Assembly: GCA_934162535.1 (NCBI GenBank)
Contig: CAKPJC010000004.1
Location: forward strand, 1 to 64,000
Direction of reading: 5' to 3'
Length of the DNA: 64,000 bases
From: an uncultured Clostridia bacterium
GTDB lineage: Bacteria > Bacillota > Clostridia > TANB77 > CAG-508
In this document: positions 1-8,830 of the stretch, one piece after another
How the letters are laid out: every line of letters begins with the position of its first letter
Numbering within the stretch: the stretch's first letter is position 1
Program-made: the position numbers and the translations under genes
Notes under the pieces: model-generated
Told to the model about the DNA's origin: nothing
Database searches by the model: none
The model's input: the letters and a program-made list of their open reading frames with translations, nothing else

Positions 1-89
1 GTTGTTTTTTCGATTAAATTGTTATAACTTTATACTAATTCTTATGTAATATTTCATTAATATTTTTGTCTGTTGTTCGGTCTTTAATT

Positions 90-118
90 ATATTAACACG
101 CATGTCGATTTTTGTCAA
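90..118 (-). promoter_or_regulatory. Consensus sigma-A promoter reading out of the window
   Basis: On the minus strand a perfect TTGACA (113-118) is followed after exactly 17 bases by TAATAT (90-95). It points left, so it should drive a gene that lies beyond the start of the window; bases 1-83 would be its 5' leader. Nothing else coding is seen in 1-226. Confidence 0.7.
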
Positions 119-226
119 TGCTTTTTTGAGAAATTTTTTTAATTTTTTTATACAATTTTTCTGTAGCTTTTAAAAGCAATTTAATAAGTTAATATAATCA
201 ACATATTATTAGTAATAAAAAACTAT

Positions 227-261
227 AAAGACCTAAAGTAATACTATTACTTTAGGTCTTT
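227..261 (-). terminator. Intrinsic terminator of the radical SAM operon
   Basis: A perfect 16-bp inverted repeat (arms 227-242 and 246-261) with a 3-base loop is followed on the minus strand by a run of six T. It lies 12 bases past the stop of the small membrane protein and closes that operon. Confidence 0.85.
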
Positions 262-273
262 ATTTTAAAACAG

Positions 274-630
274 TTACTTTATAGCACAATCTGCAACTAC
301 ATATAATATTGCTATTATTGCAATTATAACCACTGTAACTATTATCTTTTTCTTTCTGCTACTTTTACTTACTTTATAATATGTTATTAATCCTATTAAT
401 ACTACTATAGGTATTGCAATAAATCTTACTATATTATACTTCCCTGTTACAGGTCCAACACTTGGTATTCCATATAAAGTCTCTGTTTGTCGTGCATCAT
501 ATCCGTTTTGAAGTTCTTTAATTACATCGTCTGGAGTTCTATTTGCAGCAAATATTCTACCAGGTAGCGCCATTATAGTTACTCCTATTGCAATCAAACT
601 TGTTTTTATCTTCTCTAATAATCTTATCAT
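274..630 (-). CDS. Small membrane protein next to a radical SAM enzyme
   Basis: A 118-residue protein of unknown function. Residues about 10-29 form a signal-peptide-like hydrophobic stretch ending in a plausible AA-containing cleavage site; two more membrane segments lie near 68-85 and 93-113, separated by a Ser/Arg/Lys-rich turn. The middle (30-65) is hydrophilic with Tyr and Pro. A strong GGGGG ribosome site overlaps the stop codon of the upstream radical SAM gene (10-base gap), so the two are translationally coupled. It could be a substrate or membrane partner of that enzyme, but it is not obviously a peptide precursor: it has only one Cys, near the C-terminus. Function is not assigned. 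Confidence 0.65.
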   Translation of the reverse strand: MIRLLEKIKTSLIAIGVTIMALPGRIFAANRTPDDVIKELQNGYDARQTETLYGIPSVGPVTGKYNIVRFIAIPIVVLIGLITYYKVSKSSRKKKIIVTVVIIAIIAILYVVADCAIK

Positions 631-640
631 TATTATCCCC

Positions 641-1729
641 CTACATTTTATTAATCATTTTATATGTACATTTATTTTGCATGTTATTATTAAAATTCCA
701 TGTATGAAATGCCCCGCCTAAACAATATTCCCAATACTTGCATTTATTACATTCATCACATTTAGTTCTATCTTTTTTGCGAAATTCTTTGTACTTATTG
801 TTCCATACATTTTTAAAATTGTCTTTTCTAATATTTCCCTGTATGAATCTTGACTTTCTTGGTACATTAGGGCAAACAAATAAATCTCCATTATATAAAA
901 TGCTAGCAACATTTATTCCAGTTCTACAATAAAAATAATTTCTTCTTACTTCTTTTTCATATTCAAGTCCTAAAAAACCTGGGCAACCATATTCAAGAAC
1001 TAATCTTTTGTCTTTTTTCTTAGATTTTATGAAATCAAGCAATTTTCTAATTTCTTTTCCATCAAGTAATAATTCATTATTCTCATTTGCTCTTCCTATC
1101 GGATCCATCGATGCTAATCTCCATGAGTCTAAGTTTAGTCCAAGCATTACATTGTATAATTCTTCTAGTTGATTTATATTGTCTTTATGAAAAACTGTTG
1201 TTACTTGAATGTGTTTTGCATATCCTGCTTGTCTTAACTTTTGTATATTTTTTATGATTATTTCATATGCCCCTGGAACTCCTCTAAATGTATCATGTGT
1301 TTCTTGTAACCCATCAATACTTATTGAAATGGTTTCCATATTGGCTTTTCTTAGTTTTTCAATATTTTCATCATTTAGCAATATTCCATTTGTGGTCATT
1401 CCCCAATGAAAACCTAATTCATTTGTCGCATATTCCATTACATCAAATAAGTCTTTTCTTACTAGTGGCTCTCCTCCTGTAACATTTATTAAAATTTTTG
1501 TTGCATCCATATCATTTGCTATTTGTTTAAATGCTGATTTGATTTCTTCTGTTGTTAGTTCACCATCATATTTCTTCTTTTCTGCACTGCTTCCACAATG
1601 TTTGCACTTTGCATTACATGTTAAAGTACATTCCCAAAATAAATCTACTAATGTATGTTTTTCTCTTTCTTGTTCTATATACTTTTGTCTTAGTGTAAGT
1701 TCTCCTAACTTATATAATTTTTTTAGCAT
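641..1729 (-). CDS. Radical SAM/SPASM domain protein
   Basis: A 362-residue iron-sulfur enzyme. The radical SAM cluster motif CNAKCKHC (CxxxCxxC) is near residue 38, followed by the SAM-binding VTGGEPL near 83 and SISIDG near 137. The C-terminal SPASM region has Cys residues near 269 and 287, and a CDECNKCKYWEYC cluster near 327-339 for auxiliary Fe-S clusters. Such proteins typically modify peptides or proteins (PqqE/AnSME-like). Start is supported by GGAGA 8 bases upstream. The coupled downstream gene encodes a small membrane protein; no evident short precursor peptide lies beside it. The subfamily and substrate cannot be told from sequence alone. Confidence 0.85.
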   Translation of the reverse strand: MLKKLYKLGELTLRQKYIEQEREKHTLVDLFWECTLTCNAKCKHCGSSAEKKKYDGELTTEEIKSAFKQIANDMDATKILINVTGGEPLVRKDLFDVMEYATNELGFHWGMTTNGILLNDENIEKLRKANMETISISIDGLQETHDTFRGVPGAYEIIIKNIQKLRQAGYAKHIQVTTVFHKDNINQLEELYNVMLGLNLDSWRLASMDPIGRANENNELLLDGKEIRKLLDFIKSKKKDKRLVLEYGCPGFLGLEYEKEVRRNYFYCRTGINVASILYNGDLFVCPNVPRKSRFIQGNIRKDNFKNVWNNKYKEFRKKDRTKCDECNKCKYWEYCLGGAFHTWNFNNNMQNKCTYKMINKM

Positions 1730-1800
1730 CTTTATTTCTCCATTTTCGTTTATTTTATCATTATTCTACATACTATAATTTTTATTTTCTTATTTATACA

Positions 1801-3792
1801 CTATGCTTTTATTTTTGTCTCTTTTGCTGGTTTATTCCATGAAATATAATCACATGATTTAGGATTATTTTCGCAAATATAATATTTCCTTTTATTTTTT
1901 GCTTTTCTAACTTGCACAACTCCGCCACATTTAGGACATGGAGTATCTATTGTTTCAACTATAGCTTTTGTATTTTTGCATTCCGGATACCCTGGGCATG
2001 CTAAGAACTTACCAAACCTACCATATTTATATACCATCATTCTTCCACACTTGTCGCATTTTACGTCTGAAACCTCCTCTTCAAGTTTAACATGTTCTAG
2101 TTCTTTTTCAACTTTTTCAAGATTTTGTTCAAATGGTGTATAGAATTCTCTTATAAGGTCTCTCCAATTCTCTTTACCTTCTGCAATATTATCAAATTGA
2201 TTTTCAATATTTGCTGTAAATTCTACATTTATAATATCTGTGAAATTCTCTGTTAATAATTTGTTTACGACTTTTCCAAGTTCTGTTGGTATTAGCTGTT
2301 TTTGTTCTTTTTCTATATATCTTCTTTCTATTATAGTAGTAATTGTTGGAGAATAAGTACTTGGTCTGCCTATTCCCTTTTCTTCTAACGCTTTTACAAG
2401 ACTTGCCTCTGTATACCTTGCTGGTGGCTCTGTAAAACTTTGTTTTGGCTCTATGTTTTGTTTTTTTACTTCTTGATTTAATTCAAGTTCTGGTATTATT
2501 TCATTTTCTTCCACCACTTTCTCATCTGTGCCTTCTACATATAATATCATAAAGCCTTTAAATTTTAAGTTTTGTCCACTTGCTTTGAATGTATATTTAT
2601 TTGCCTCTATTGTAACTGACATTGTGTCATATACAGCTGGTGACATTTGACTTGCCATAAATCTATTATATATTAGTTTATATAGTTTGTATTGGTCTTT
2701 TGTTAATGAATCTTTTATCTCATCTGGTTTTAAATCTGCATATGTTGGTCTTATGCCTTCATGCGCATCTTGTGCTTCCTTATTTGTTTTATAATATCTA
2801 TTTTCATAATAATTTTCCCCATATTCTTCTAGTATATATTTTTTTGCCATTGCTCTTGCTTCTTCGGATATTCTCGTTGAGTCTGTTCTCATATAAGTTA
2901 TTAGTCCAACTGTTCCTTTTTCAGGAATTTTTATTCCTTCATATAAAACTTGTGCAATTGACATTGTTTTCTTTAATGTAAATCCTAATTTTCTTGATGC
3001 CTCTTGTTGCATTGTACTTGTTGTAAATGGTGGGGCAGGTGTTCTTTTTTTCTCACCCTTTTTTATTTCGTCTACGATATATTTCGCATTTTCAATATTT
3101 TTAAGTATTTCGTTAACTTCTTCTTTACTATGAATTTCTATTTTTTTCTTGTCTTTTCCATATAGTTTTGCTCCAAATACTTTTTTGCTTTTTTCATCTA
3201 ATAGTTTGACATATATATTCCAATACTCTTGTGGTATAAATTTTTCTATTTCTTCTTCTCTGTCAACAATTAGCTTTACAGCTACTGATTGCACTCTACC
3301 CGCTGATAAACCTCTTCTGACCTTCTTCCATAAAACTGGACTTATTTTATATCCTACTATTCTGTCTAATACTCTTCTTGCTTGTTGTGCATCTACTAAA
3401 TTTATGTCTATGTCTCTAGTCTCTTTTATCGCTTTTTGTACTGCTGTTTTTGTTATTTCATTAAATGTCACTCTTGTTATTTTACTATCATCAACATCAA
3501 GCATTTTTGATAAATGCCACGCTATCGCTTCTCCCTCACGGTCAGGGTCAGTTGCAAGATATACTTTTTTCGCTGATTTCGCATCTTTTTTTAATGATTT
3601 TATTAAATCTCCCTTGCCTCTGATGTTTATATATTGTGGTTCAAAGTTATGTTCTATATCTATTCCTAATTTTGACTTAGGTAAGTCTCTAATATGTCCC
3701 ATTGATGCAACTACTTTGGTACTCCCACCTAAAAATTTTTTTATTGTATTTGCTTTTGCTGGTGATTCAACAATTATTAATTTATCTGCCAT
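1801..3792 (-). CDS. topA: DNA topoisomerase I (type IA)
   Basis: A 663-residue enzyme that relaxes negative supercoils by cutting one strand. Seen: the N-terminal TOPRIM domain (IIVESPAKANTIKKFL, then DPDREGEAIAWH near 82), the active-site Tyr in LITYMRTDS near residue 300, and two C-terminal four-Cys zinc ribbons (CDKCGRMM and CPKCGG). It is slightly shorter than the Bacillus enzyme, with two zinc fingers. It follows the 107-residue gene by 28 bases and probably shares its promoter. A second type IA enzyme lies at 25-27 kb, as is usual. Confidence 0.97.
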   Translation of the reverse strand: MADKLIIVESPAKANTIKKFLGGSTKVVASMGHIRDLPKSKLGIDIEHNFEPQYINIRGKGDLIKSLKKDAKSAKKVYLATDPDREGEAIAWHLSKMLDVDDSKITRVTFNEITKTAVQKAIKETRDIDINLVDAQQARRVLDRIVGYKISPVLWKKVRRGLSAGRVQSVAVKLIVDREEEIEKFIPQEYWNIYVKLLDEKSKKVFGAKLYGKDKKKIEIHSKEEVNEILKNIENAKYIVDEIKKGEKKRTPAPPFTTSTMQQEASRKLGFTLKKTMSIAQVLYEGIKIPEKGTVGLITYMRTDSTRISEEARAMAKKYILEEYGENYYENRYYKTNKEAQDAHEGIRPTYADLKPDEIKDSLTKDQYKLYKLIYNRFMASQMSPAVYDTMSVTIEANKYTFKASGQNLKFKGFMILYVEGTDEKVVEENEIIPELELNQEVKKQNIEPKQSFTEPPARYTEASLVKALEEKGIGRPSTYSPTITTIIERRYIEKEQKQLIPTELGKVVNKLLTENFTDIINVEFTANIENQFDNIAEGKENWRDLIREFYTPFEQNLEKVEKELEHVKLEEEVSDVKCDKCGRMMVYKYGRFGKFLACPGYPECKNTKAIVETIDTPCPKCGGVVQVRKAKNKRKYYICENNPKSCDYISWNKPAKETKIKA

Positions 3793-3820
3793 TTTTTCTC
3801 CCTTCTTGCTGATATTTACT

Positions 3821-4144
3821 TTATGTATTGTAGCTTATTTTTTTATTTTTGGCAAGTCCCTGCATCTTTTTTATTTCTACAATTACATCTTTTAATCCAA
3901 CTGGAGTAACCTCATTTTGTTTTATAATACTCAATATATTATTTATTTCTGGTTCATTGTTTGTTATTTGAGTTATTTCTTCATGCTCCACTCCTATTTT
4001 ATCTCTATATTCTGTTTTTATTACCTTTACTCCATACATTAGTTCATTTGTTACTTTGTAATATTCTATTTTTATTGGATAATCTATTCCTACCTCTCTT
4101 AGTTTATCACGATTTATAAAAATACTTCCAAAAAAGTTATTCAA
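3821..4144 (-). CDS. Small conserved protein upstream of topA (DUF6514-like)
   Basis: A 107-residue cytosolic protein. It starts with TTG; the choice is supported by GGGAGG 10 bases upstream and no closer ATG. The order of beta-strand-like segments (IKIEYYKV, LMYGVKVIKTEY), then an acidic middle and a C-terminal helix (LKDVIVEIKKMQGL), resembles short clostridial DUF6514 proteins, but that is recall, not a search. It is the first gene of the topA transcription unit. Function is unknown. Confidence 0.65.
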   Translation of the reverse strand: MNNFFGSIFINRDKLREVGIDYPIKIEYYKVTNELMYGVKVIKTEYRDKIGVEHEEITQITNNEPEINNILSIIKQNEVTPVGLKDVIVEIKKMQGLAKNKKISYNT

Positions 4145-4178
4145 TACTTTTTTACCTCCCTTTTCTTCTTTTGTCCTT

Positions 4179-4207
4179 ACTATAATACTTAATTATGAAA
4201 AAGGCAA
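4179..4207 (-). promoter_or_regulatory. Promoter of the topA operon
   Basis: Minus-strand TTGCCT (4202-4207), a 17-base spacer and TATAGT (4179-4184) lie about 35 bases before the TTG start of the first gene. Confidence 0.6.
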
Positions 4208-4295
4208 GTCTTTTTAGTCGTGTTTAAGCTTTATTTTATTTTTTGCTCGACACCATTCAACAAAGTATTTCAACATGCCATGTTATAATGTATTT

Positions 4296-4405
4296 ATATA
4301 CATAAGAGTTCGGAATTCTTGTTTTTTCTCTGACATTAATACTCTCTATTTTTTCTGGCTATTAATGTCCTTAAAAGAGCACATCATTGAGATGTGCTTT
4401 TTATT
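4296..4405 (+). ncRNA. Candidate structured small RNA (plus strand)
   Basis: An extended -10 (TGTTATAAT, 4281-4289) is followed by three hairpins and no ORF. The first is AAGAGTT/AATTCTT (4304-4320), followed by six T. The second is GACATTAAT/ATTAATGTC (4332-4369). The third is GCACATC/GATGTGC (4379-4397), followed by five T. The first stem pairs fully only as plus-strand RNA (G-U). No clear -35 was found. It could instead be just the terminator of the minus-strand methyltransferase gene plus chance repeats. Confidence 0.35.
4379..4397. terminator. Bidirectional terminator after the methyltransferase gene
   Basis: The stem GCACATC/GATGTGC with loop ATTGA is flanked by A-rich and T-rich sides, so it can stop transcription both ways. 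It lies 30 bases past the stop of the minus-strand RNA methyltransferase. Confidence 0.7.
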
Positions 4406-4427
4406 TGAAAGTGTATAAATTTTTCTT

Positions 4428-5228
4428 TCATTTTTTTTTGCCAATTATTTTTTGCCTAACATATTCATAAAGTATTACTCCTGTTGCAACAGAAGCATTT
4501 AAACTTTCTGTTTTTCCAAGCATAGGAATCTTAAGTTTTTCATCAGCCATTTCTTGTATTTCTTTTGAAACACCATTTGCTTCATTCCCAATAACTATTA
4601 TTTTTTTGCTGAAATCTATATCATATAAACTATTTTCTGTTTGTAATGATGTTACTACTAGTTTAAAATGATGTTTTCGTATTGTTTTTATTGTATCTAT
4701 TAAATTTTCAGATTTTATTATATTTATTCTAAATATCGCACCCATTGTTGAGCGCACAACTTTTGGGTTATAGCAGTCTGCTGTTCCTGATGATACTATC
4801 ACTTGCTTTAATCCAATACTATCTAGTGTCCTTAATATTGTTCCTAGGTTGCCCGGATCTTGTACATCATCTAACATTACTATTATATCTTGCGTAAAAT
4901 CTATATCTTTTTCGTTTGTTTCTTTTTGTACAATAGCCATTATTCCTTGAGGATTAGTCACTTGCGTTATTAAGTTGAATATTTTTTCTGTTACATATAT
5001 ACATTCATATTTTGCAATTTCAAATCTTATATTTGTTGGTATTTCATATGTGTTTGTTGTGTTTTCACATATTATTATTTTTTTGATTTTGGCGTTTTCT
5101 CGAACAGCTTCTTCTATTAATTTCACACCTTCTACGATATATTCATTGTTCTCATCTCTATATTTTTTATCTTTCAATTTTCTAAGGTGTTTAATTAATT
5201 CATTGTCTTTGCTTGAAATAATTTGCAT
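4428..5228 (-). CDS. SpoU/TrmH-family RNA 2'-O-methyltransferase
   Basis: A 266-residue SPOUT methyltransferase that transfers a methyl group from SAM to a ribose in rRNA or tRNA. The N-terminus is an L30e-like RNA-binding domain (to about 100). The catalytic part carries the three SpoU motifs: DDVQDPGNLGTILRT near 125-140, NPKVVRSTMGAIF near 160, and GNEANGVSKE then KTESLNASVATGVILYEY near 210-255. The length fits the RlmB/YsgA type. It starts 4 bases after the mfd stop and belongs to that operon. The exact target nucleotide cannot be read from sequence. Confidence 0.9.
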   Translation of the reverse strand: MQIISSKDNELIKHLRKLKDKKYRDENNEYIVEGVKLIEEAVRENAKIKKIIICENTTNTYEIPTNIRFEIAKYECIYVTEKIFNLITQVTNPQGIMAIVQKETNEKDIDFTQDIIVMLDDVQDPGNLGTILRTLDSIGLKQVIVSSGTADCYNPKVVRSTMGAIFRINIIKSENLIDTIKTIRKHHFKLVVTSLQTENSLYDIDFSKKIIVIGNEANGVSKEIQEMADEKLKIPMLGKTESLNASVATGVILYEYVRQKIIGKKK

Positions 5229-5232
5229 TAAG

Positions 5233-8200
5233 TTAATCCTCCTTTTTTAAATATTTCAGAAAGTCTTTTGTTTCTTTTATTATTTCTCTTTCAGACATTT
5301 TTATTAGTTTTAACATTATTTGTGGTTTTATTCCTTGTGTGAAACTTAATCTGTTTTTATAGTCTTGTATAATTTTCAATATATCTATATTTGGATTAGG
5401 ATTGTCAAACGTGAACACTATTCCATCTCTTCTACTTTGTACTCTCGATATTTCCAATTTTTTGCACAGCATTTTTATCCTTGATATATTAATTAGATTC
5501 TCTATTTGATTTGGTATGTTTCCAAATCTGTCTATCATTTCATCTATAACATTTTGTATATCCTCTTCATTTTTGCACAATGCTATATCTTGATATATTT
5601 CTATTTTTTGTGCTGAATCTGGTATGTATTCATCTGGTATATAACATGTTACATTTAAGTCTATTTGTACATCTATTTCTTTTTCTGTTTTTATTCCCTG
5701 CATCTCTTTTACAACTTCATCAAGAAGTGTGCAATATGTATCATATCCAACTTGTTCTAAGTGTCCATGTTGTATCTCTCCAAGTAGACTTCCAGCACCC
5801 CTTATTTCAAGATCTCTCATTGCTATTTTAAATCCTGATCCGAATTCAGTAAATTCTTTTATAGCTTTTAGTCTCTTGTCTGCAACTTCAGATAATAGCT
5901 TGTCTCTTTTATATGTTATATACGCATATCCTTGTCTGTCTGCTCTACCCACTCTACCTCTTATTTGATATAGTTGTGCTAATCCCATTCTGTCTGAGTT
6001 TTCTACAATTATTGTATTTGCATTTGGAATGTCTATACCTGATTCTAATATTGTTGTACATACTAATACATTTGCCTTTTTTTCAATGAAGTTCGTCATT
6101 ATGTCTTCTATTTGACTTCCTGTCATTCTTCCATGTGCATATACTACATTTGCTTCTGGAACTAGTTTTGATATTTCATCAGCTTTTTGTAATATTTTTT
6201 CAACATTGTTGAATAAATAGAATACTTGGCCATCCCTTTCTAGCTCTTTTGTTATTGCTTCTTTTATAACTTCTTGGTCATATTCTAACACATATGTCTG
6301 TACTGGCTTTCTATTATATGGTGGTTCATTTATTATTGACATATCTCTTATTCCAACAACCGACATATGTAGTGTCCTAGGTATTGGTGTTGCAGTCATT
6401 GTTAGTACATCAACATTATTTTTATATTGTTTTATTTTTTCTTTCGATTTTACACCAAATCTATGCTCTTCGTCTATTATTAGTAGTCCTAAGTCTTTGA
6501 ATTCAACGTCATCACTTAGTATTCTATGTGTTCCTACTATTATGTCTATTTCTCCAAGGTTTAGCTTTCTCACTATCTCTTTTTGTCTCTTTTGTGTTCT
6601 AAATCTATTTAATACCTCAACTTTTACTCCAAAACTTTCCATTCTAGTTTTGAATTCTTTGTATTGTTGCTCTGCAAGTATTGTTGTTGGTGCTAAATAT
6701 GCTACTTGTTTTCCTCCCATTACTGCCTTGAATGCTGCTCTTATTGCAACTTCTGTTTTTCCATATCCTACGTCTCCACATAGTAATCTGTCCATTGGTT
6801 TCTGTGATTCCATATCTTTTTTTACTTCATCTATACATCTTAGCTGGTCATCTGTTTCTTGGTATGGGAAACTTGATTCAAATTGGTTTTGCCATGGTGT
6901 ATCTTTTGGAAATGCAAATCCTGTTGCTTTTTCTCTTTTAGCATATAGTTCTATTAATTCTTTTGCAACTTCTCTTAAGTTCTTTTTAACCTTTGCTTTT
7001 GTTTTTGACCATTCTGCACTTCCTAATTTGTTTATTTTTAAACTGCCTTCATCTCCACCTATATATTTTCTTACTGAGTCTAGTTGGTTTGTTGGTACAT
7101 ATAAAATGTCGTCTTCAAGATATTTTACTTTTATATAATCTCTTGTTGTTCCATCTGCTGTTACTGTGTCTACTCCAACAAATATTCCTATACCATAATT
7201 CTTATGTACCACATAGTCTCCAACTTTTAAGTCTGCATATACAACTTTTTCTGCTTCTTTGAATGCAGAACCTCTATATTTTTTTCTTTTTTCTCCTTCT
7301 ACTAAGTCTTGTGCTGTTATAACTAATTCATTTGTGTCAAAACATTCAAAGCCTGCTGATAATTTTCCTATTCCAACAGTTACTAAACTCTCTGTATTTT
7401 TTACTATTATTGTCTGGTTTAGTTTTTCTTCATATTTATTTATTATTTCTTGTTCATCTAATAATTCACATATTTTTTTTGCTTTTTCTTTTGTTTCTGC
7501 TAATAAATATATTTTTTTCTTTTCTTTTTGTGCTTTTATTAAATCCTTGAATAATATTTCTATTTCACTTTTATAATAGTTCTTTTCTTTGTAGTTCCAT
7601 TTGTATTTTTCTGCTTCTATTTTTTGTTCATCATCATTTTTGTCTATATATATTCTTTGTCCTTTTTCTATTTTTTCTTCAAATTCACTATATGTCATGT
7701 AATTTTTTAGTGCTTCCGGCACTATTTTACCTTTTTCTAATAGTAGTTGTATTACGTTTTGGTTGTCTTTGTTTACATTTTCTAGCCTTTGATTTATTTT
7801 ATTTATTTCATCTAATATTATTAGATTTTTTTCGCATAAATAATCAAGGACTGTTTCTTGTTCTTCGTAAAAAGAATCTATATATCTGTCTATTTTACTT
7901 ATATAATTTCCCGATTTTATTGTTTCTATGTCTTGCTCTACTTGTTGTTGTACCTCTTCAGGATATACTTTGTTTCTTATTTTTTCTATTACTTCTTGTA
8001 TATCTGTTTCTAATATATATTCATGTGAAGGATATATTGTAATTTCTTTTATGTTCTCAGTTGATCTTTGGCTTATTACATTGAAGTATCTTATTGAGTC
8101 GATTTCATCTCCCCAAAATTCTATTCTCACACCAATTTTTTCTGTTATTGATATATCAACAATTCCACCCCTTACACTGAATTGTCCTTTTCCATCTATT

Positions 8201-8694
8201 AGGTCATATCTACTATATCCAAGGTTTATGAGTCTTTGCTTTATTTCTTCTATATTGTATTGGTCACCTATTTTTAGTTTTATCTTATTTTTATATAGAG
8301 CTTTTTTACTTATTATTTTTTGCATTACGGCTTCTATTGTTGTTACTACTATTACATTTTTGTTTTCATTTATTTTGTTTAGTATTTCTATTCTTTCATA
8401 TTGTAACTCTTTGCTTTCTGCAACATAGTCATATGTTACTATTTCTTTTTTTTGAAAGAATAATACTTTGTCTGTAAAGTAGTTTAAGTCTTCTATTATT
8501 TTTTTTGCTTGTACTTCATTATACGTTATTATACACATTGGTTTTTTTGAAAATTCTCTTGTTCCTGCTAGCATATGTGCCATTCCAACGTTGGTTAAGC
8601 CCGATATTGCTATCGGACTTTTTTTATTTTCTATACTTTTTATATATTCACAAAATTTTGGATTTTTTCCAAGTTCTCCTACTATTGTATTCAT
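5233..8694 (-). CDS. mfd: Transcription-repair coupling factor
   Basis: A 1153-residue DNA translocase that removes stalled RNA polymerase and recruits UvrA. In order: an N-terminal UvrB-like region (1-350); the RNA-polymerase-interacting CarD-like domain (GDYVVHKNYGIGIFVGV near 490); RecG-like motor with Walker A LLCGDVGYGKTEVA near 635 and Walker B IIDEEHRFG near 740; helicase motif QIRGRVGRADRQGYAY near 915; and a C-terminal TRCF domain. Full family length. It is first in its operon, 22 bases after a short purine-rich leader with AAAGGAA as ribosome site. Confidence 0.97.
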   Translation of the reverse strand: MNTIVGELGKNPKFCEYIKSIENKKSPIAISGLTNVGMAHMLAGTREFSKKPMCIITYNEVQAKKIIEDLNYFTDKVLFFQKKEIVTYDYVAESKELQYERIEILNKINENKNVIVVTTIEAVMQKIISKKALYKNKIKLKIGDQYNIEEIKQRLINLGYSRYDLIDGKGQFSVRGGIVDISITEKIGVRIEFWGDEIDSIRYFNVISQRSTENIKEITIYPSHEYILETDIQEVIEKIRNKVYPEEVQQQVEQDIETIKSGNYISKIDRYIDSFYEEQETVLDYLCEKNLIILDEINKINQRLENVNKDNQNVIQLLLEKGKIVPEALKNYMTYSEFEEKIEKGQRIYIDKNDDEQKIEAEKYKWNYKEKNYYKSEIEILFKDLIKAQKEKKKIYLLAETKEKAKKICELLDEQEIINKYEEKLNQTIIVKNTESLVTVGIGKLSAGFECFDTNELVITAQDLVEGEKRKKYRGSAFKEAEKVVYADLKVGDYVVHKNYGIGIFVGVDTVTADGTTRDYIKVKYLEDDILYVPTNQLDSVRKYIGGDEGSLKINKLGSAEWSKTKAKVKKNLREVAKELIELYAKREKATGFAFPKDTPWQNQFESSFPYQETDDQLRCIDEVKKDMESQKPMDRLLCGDVGYGKTEVAIRAAFKAVMGGKQVAYLAPTTILAEQQYKEFKTRMESFGVKVEVLNRFRTQKRQKEIVRKLNLGEIDIIVGTHRILSDDVEFKDLGLLIIDEEHRFGVKSKEKIKQYKNNVDVLTMTATPIPRTLHMSVVGIRDMSIINEPPYNRKPVQTYVLEYDQEVIKEAITKELERDGQVFYLFNNVEKILQKADEISKLVPEANVVYAHGRMTGSQIEDIMTNFIEKKANVLVCTTILESGIDIPNANTIIVENSDRMGLAQLYQIRGRVGRADRQGYAYITYKRDKLLSEVADKRLKAIKEFTEFGSGFKIAMRDLEIRGAGSLLGEIQHGHLEQVGYDTYCTLLDEVVKEMQGIKTEKEIDVQIDLNVTCYIPDEYIPDSAQKIEIYQDIALCKNEEDIQNVIDEMIDRFGNIPNQIENLINISRIKMLCKKLEISRVQSRRDGIVFTFDNPNPNIDILKIIQDYKNRLSFTQGIKPQIMLKLIKMSEREIIKETKDFLKYLKKED

Positions 8695-8707
8695 TTCTCA
8701 TATTCCT

Positions 8708-8824
8708 TTATTTTTTTATATCAGCTATTATATCATGTCTTTTTATAAATTGCAAATTTTTTATATTTGTCTCTTTTGTTTGATTTATTACAATAGAATC
8801 TGATGTAATCTTCATTTTTTCCAT
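8708..8824 (-). CDS. Possible 38-residue ORF between glycosyltransferase and mfd
   Basis: An ATG six bases after the glycosyltransferase stop opens 38 codons of hydrophilic sequence (starts MEKMKITSDS, ends IADIKK). There is no convincing ribosome site and the ORF contains the mfd promoter, so it may well be chance. It is listed because it is too short for routine gene finding and follows the previous gene closely. Confidence 0.2.
   Translation of the reverse strand: MEKMKITSDSIVINQTKETNIKNLQFIKRHDIIADIKK
8727..8755 (-). promoter_or_regulatory. Promoter of mfd
   Basis: Minus-strand TTGCAA (8750-8755), a 17-base spacer and a perfect TATAAT (8727-8732), about 33 bases before the mfd ATG. Confidence 0.7.
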
Positions 8825-8830
8825 AAGTTC

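Noticed and set aside
274..630. RiPP precursor peptide for the radical SAM enzyme
   Set aside because: It has three membrane segments, a single Cys and no leader-core layout, so a membrane partner is more likely.
7259..7576. Long plus-strand open frames across mfd, pheT and other minus-strand genes
   Set aside because: These are shadow frames: hydrophobic Leu/Phe/Ser-rich translations of the antisense strand, without ribosome sites.
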